A stretch of DNA of 24,433 nt from Rhodoferax sp. (GTDB lineage: Bacteria > Pseudomonadota > Gammaproteobacteria > Burkholderiales > Burkholderiaceae_C): NCBI GenBank assembly GCA_030833685.1, contig JAURGS010000012.1, positions 1 to 24,433 on the forward strand, given 5' to 3'. The position numbers were made by a program, and so were the translations under genes. The notes under the pieces were generated by a model. That model saw nothing but the letters and a program-made list of their open reading frames with translations. It did not search any database and had not been told where the DNA came from. Positions 23,357-24,433 of this stretch are shown here, piece after piece (position 1 is the stretch's first letter; each line of letters starts with the position of its first letter).

Positions 23357-24433
23357 TCAGGCGGCCCCGATACCGGGGACCATCTGGCCAGGCGCAGTGC
23401 CTGACTTACCCTTGAGCGCAGCGGTGAACGCCAGCATGCGGTCGATGGGGACACGCGCTCGCTCAGCGATGGCGGGGTCTACCAAGATTTCATTAGCGCC
23501 GGTCTTGAGCACATGCGCCAGGCCTTGCAAGCCGTTCATGGCCATCCAGGGGCAATGCGCGCAGCTCTTGCAAGTCGCGCTGTTGCCTGCGGTGGGCGCC
23601 TCGATGAAGACTTTGTCAGGGTTGAGCGTGCGCAGCTTGTGCAGCATGCCGTTATCAGTGGCAACAATGAATTCGTGCGCGTCCAGGGTGCGCGCAGCGT
23701 TCAAAATGGCTGAGGTGGAGCCCACCGCGTGCGCCAAGGCCACCACGTCTGGCGGCGACTCAGGATGCACCAACACCTTGGCTTTGGGGTGAGCCTTCAT
23801 CAGCTCCTGCAATTCAAACGCTTTGAACTCATCGTGAACAATGCATGAGCCCCCCCACATCACCATGTCCGCACCGGTCTCGCGTTGGATGTAGCCGCCC
23901 AGGTGCCGATCCGGTGCCCACAAAATTTTCTGCCCCTGCGCGCTCAAATGGCGCACGATGTCCAGGGCGCAACTCGAAGTCACCAGCCAGTCCGAGCGCG
24001 CCTTGACTGCGGCACTGGTGTTGGCATAAACCACCACCGTGCGATCAGGATGGGCGTCGCAAAAAGCGCTGAACGCATCCACCGGACAGCCCAGATCCAG
24101 CGAACAATTGGCTTCCATGTCGGGCATGAGCACCCGCTTGGTGGGCGAGAGAATCTTGGCCGACTCGCCCATGAAGCGCACGCCCGAGACCACCAGTGTG
24201 GTCGCCGGGTGATCACGCCCAAAACGCGCCATCTCCAGAGAGTCGCTTACCAGACCACCAGTTTCCTCAGCCAGATCCTGCAAGTCCGGATGCACGTAGT
24301 AATGCGAGATCATGACGGCGTTGCGCTCCTTGAGCAGGGCGCGGATCTCGGCCAGCGCCCGTTCGATGGGCGCGGAAATGTCGAGCAGACGCGTGATCGC
24401 GCCCGCGACATTGCCGTCCAGCTTCAGCACTTC
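23357..24433 (-). CDS. nadA: Quinolinate synthase, 5' end outside window
   Basis: The visible 358 codons are open to the right edge. A GTG at 24430 could serve as a start, but relatives have more residues before this point, so the true start is probably outside. Family motifs are LKERNAVMISHYYVHPDLQD, GVRFMGESAKILSPTKRVLM, NCSLDLGCPVDAFSAFCDAH, VVVYANTSAAVKARSDW, IVHDEFKAFELQ, KVLVHPESPPDVVALAHAVG and the cluster-binding end TCKSCAHCPWMAMNGL. NadA condenses iminoaspartate with dihydroxyacetone phosphate to quinolinate, using an oxygen-sensitive [4Fe-4S] cluster. It faces nadB tail to tail. No terminator hairpin was seen in the 29-bp gap. Confidence 0.95.
   Translation of the reverse strand, partial: EVLKLDGNVAGAITRLLDISAPIERALAEIRALLKERNAVMISHYYVHPDLQDLAEETGGLVSDSLEMARFGRDHPATTLVVSGVRFMGESAKILSPTKRVLMPDMEANCSLDLGCPVDAFSAFCDAHPDRTVVVYANTSAAVKARSDWLVTSSCALDIVRHLSAQGQKILWAPDRHLGGYIQRETGADMVMWGGSCIVHDEFKAFELQELMKAHPKAKVLVHPESPPDVVALAHAVGSTSAILNAARTLDAHEFIVATDNGMLHKLRTLNPDKVFIEAPTAGNSATCKSCAHCPWMAMNGLQGLAHVLKTGANEILVDPAIAERARVPIDRMLAFTAALKGKSGTAPGQMVPGIGAA

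Overview
The window looks like a chromosomal segment of a betaproteobacterium, most likely order Burkholderiales, family Comamonadaceae (a Rhodoferax, Polaromonas or Limnohabitans-like organism). This is inferred from moderately high GC, protein style, the DUF3460-scpA pair, and the DUF3305/DUF3306/FeS protein/TorD/Tat-leader block next to a formate dehydrogenase. No tRNA, rRNA, CRISPR array, insertion sequence or phage gene was seen.

Left part (1-4756, all minus strand). It holds an ABC transporter permease of the FtsX/YbbP kind, a group II truncated haemoglobin, and the first 573 codons of a membrane sensor kinase with a Cache-type periplasmic domain. The kinase gene runs off the left edge. 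Its H-box has Asn where the phosphoacceptor His should be.

Centre (16437 down to 4927, all minus strand, about 11.5 kb). This is one long, tightly packed formate dehydrogenase locus. In transcription order it contains: Mrp/ApbC FeS-cluster carrier ATPase, DUF3305 protein, DUF3306 protein, a multi-cluster ferredoxin-like protein, a TorD-family chaperone, a small Tat-leader protein, the molybdenum/tungsten catalytic subunit FdhA (Cys type, Tat-exported), the four-cluster FeS subunit FdhB, a small lipoprotein, the cytochrome b subunit FdhC, a small secreted Ala/Lys-rich protein, and the sulfurtransferase FdhD. Most junctions are 2-13 bp gaps or short overlaps. Together they make, mature, export and anchor a periplasm-facing formate:quinone oxidoreductase. 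The largest internal gap (11267-11397) carries a perfect 10-bp inverted repeat, a candidate operator or second promoter region.

Right part (16739-24433, mainly plus strand). Housekeeping genes diverge from the formate dehydrogenase locus: metG, a SulP anion transporter broken by one apparent missing base, a DUF3460 protein, scpA and nadB. A convergent nadA runs off the right edge. nadB and nadA encode the first two steps of de novo NAD synthesis.

The most interesting points are the kinase without its histidine, the little-characterised accessory genes built into the formate dehydrogenase locus (above all the ferredoxin-like protein, the lipoprotein and the Ala/Lys-rich protein), FdhD with only one Cys of its expected CXXC, and the single-base frameshift in sulP.
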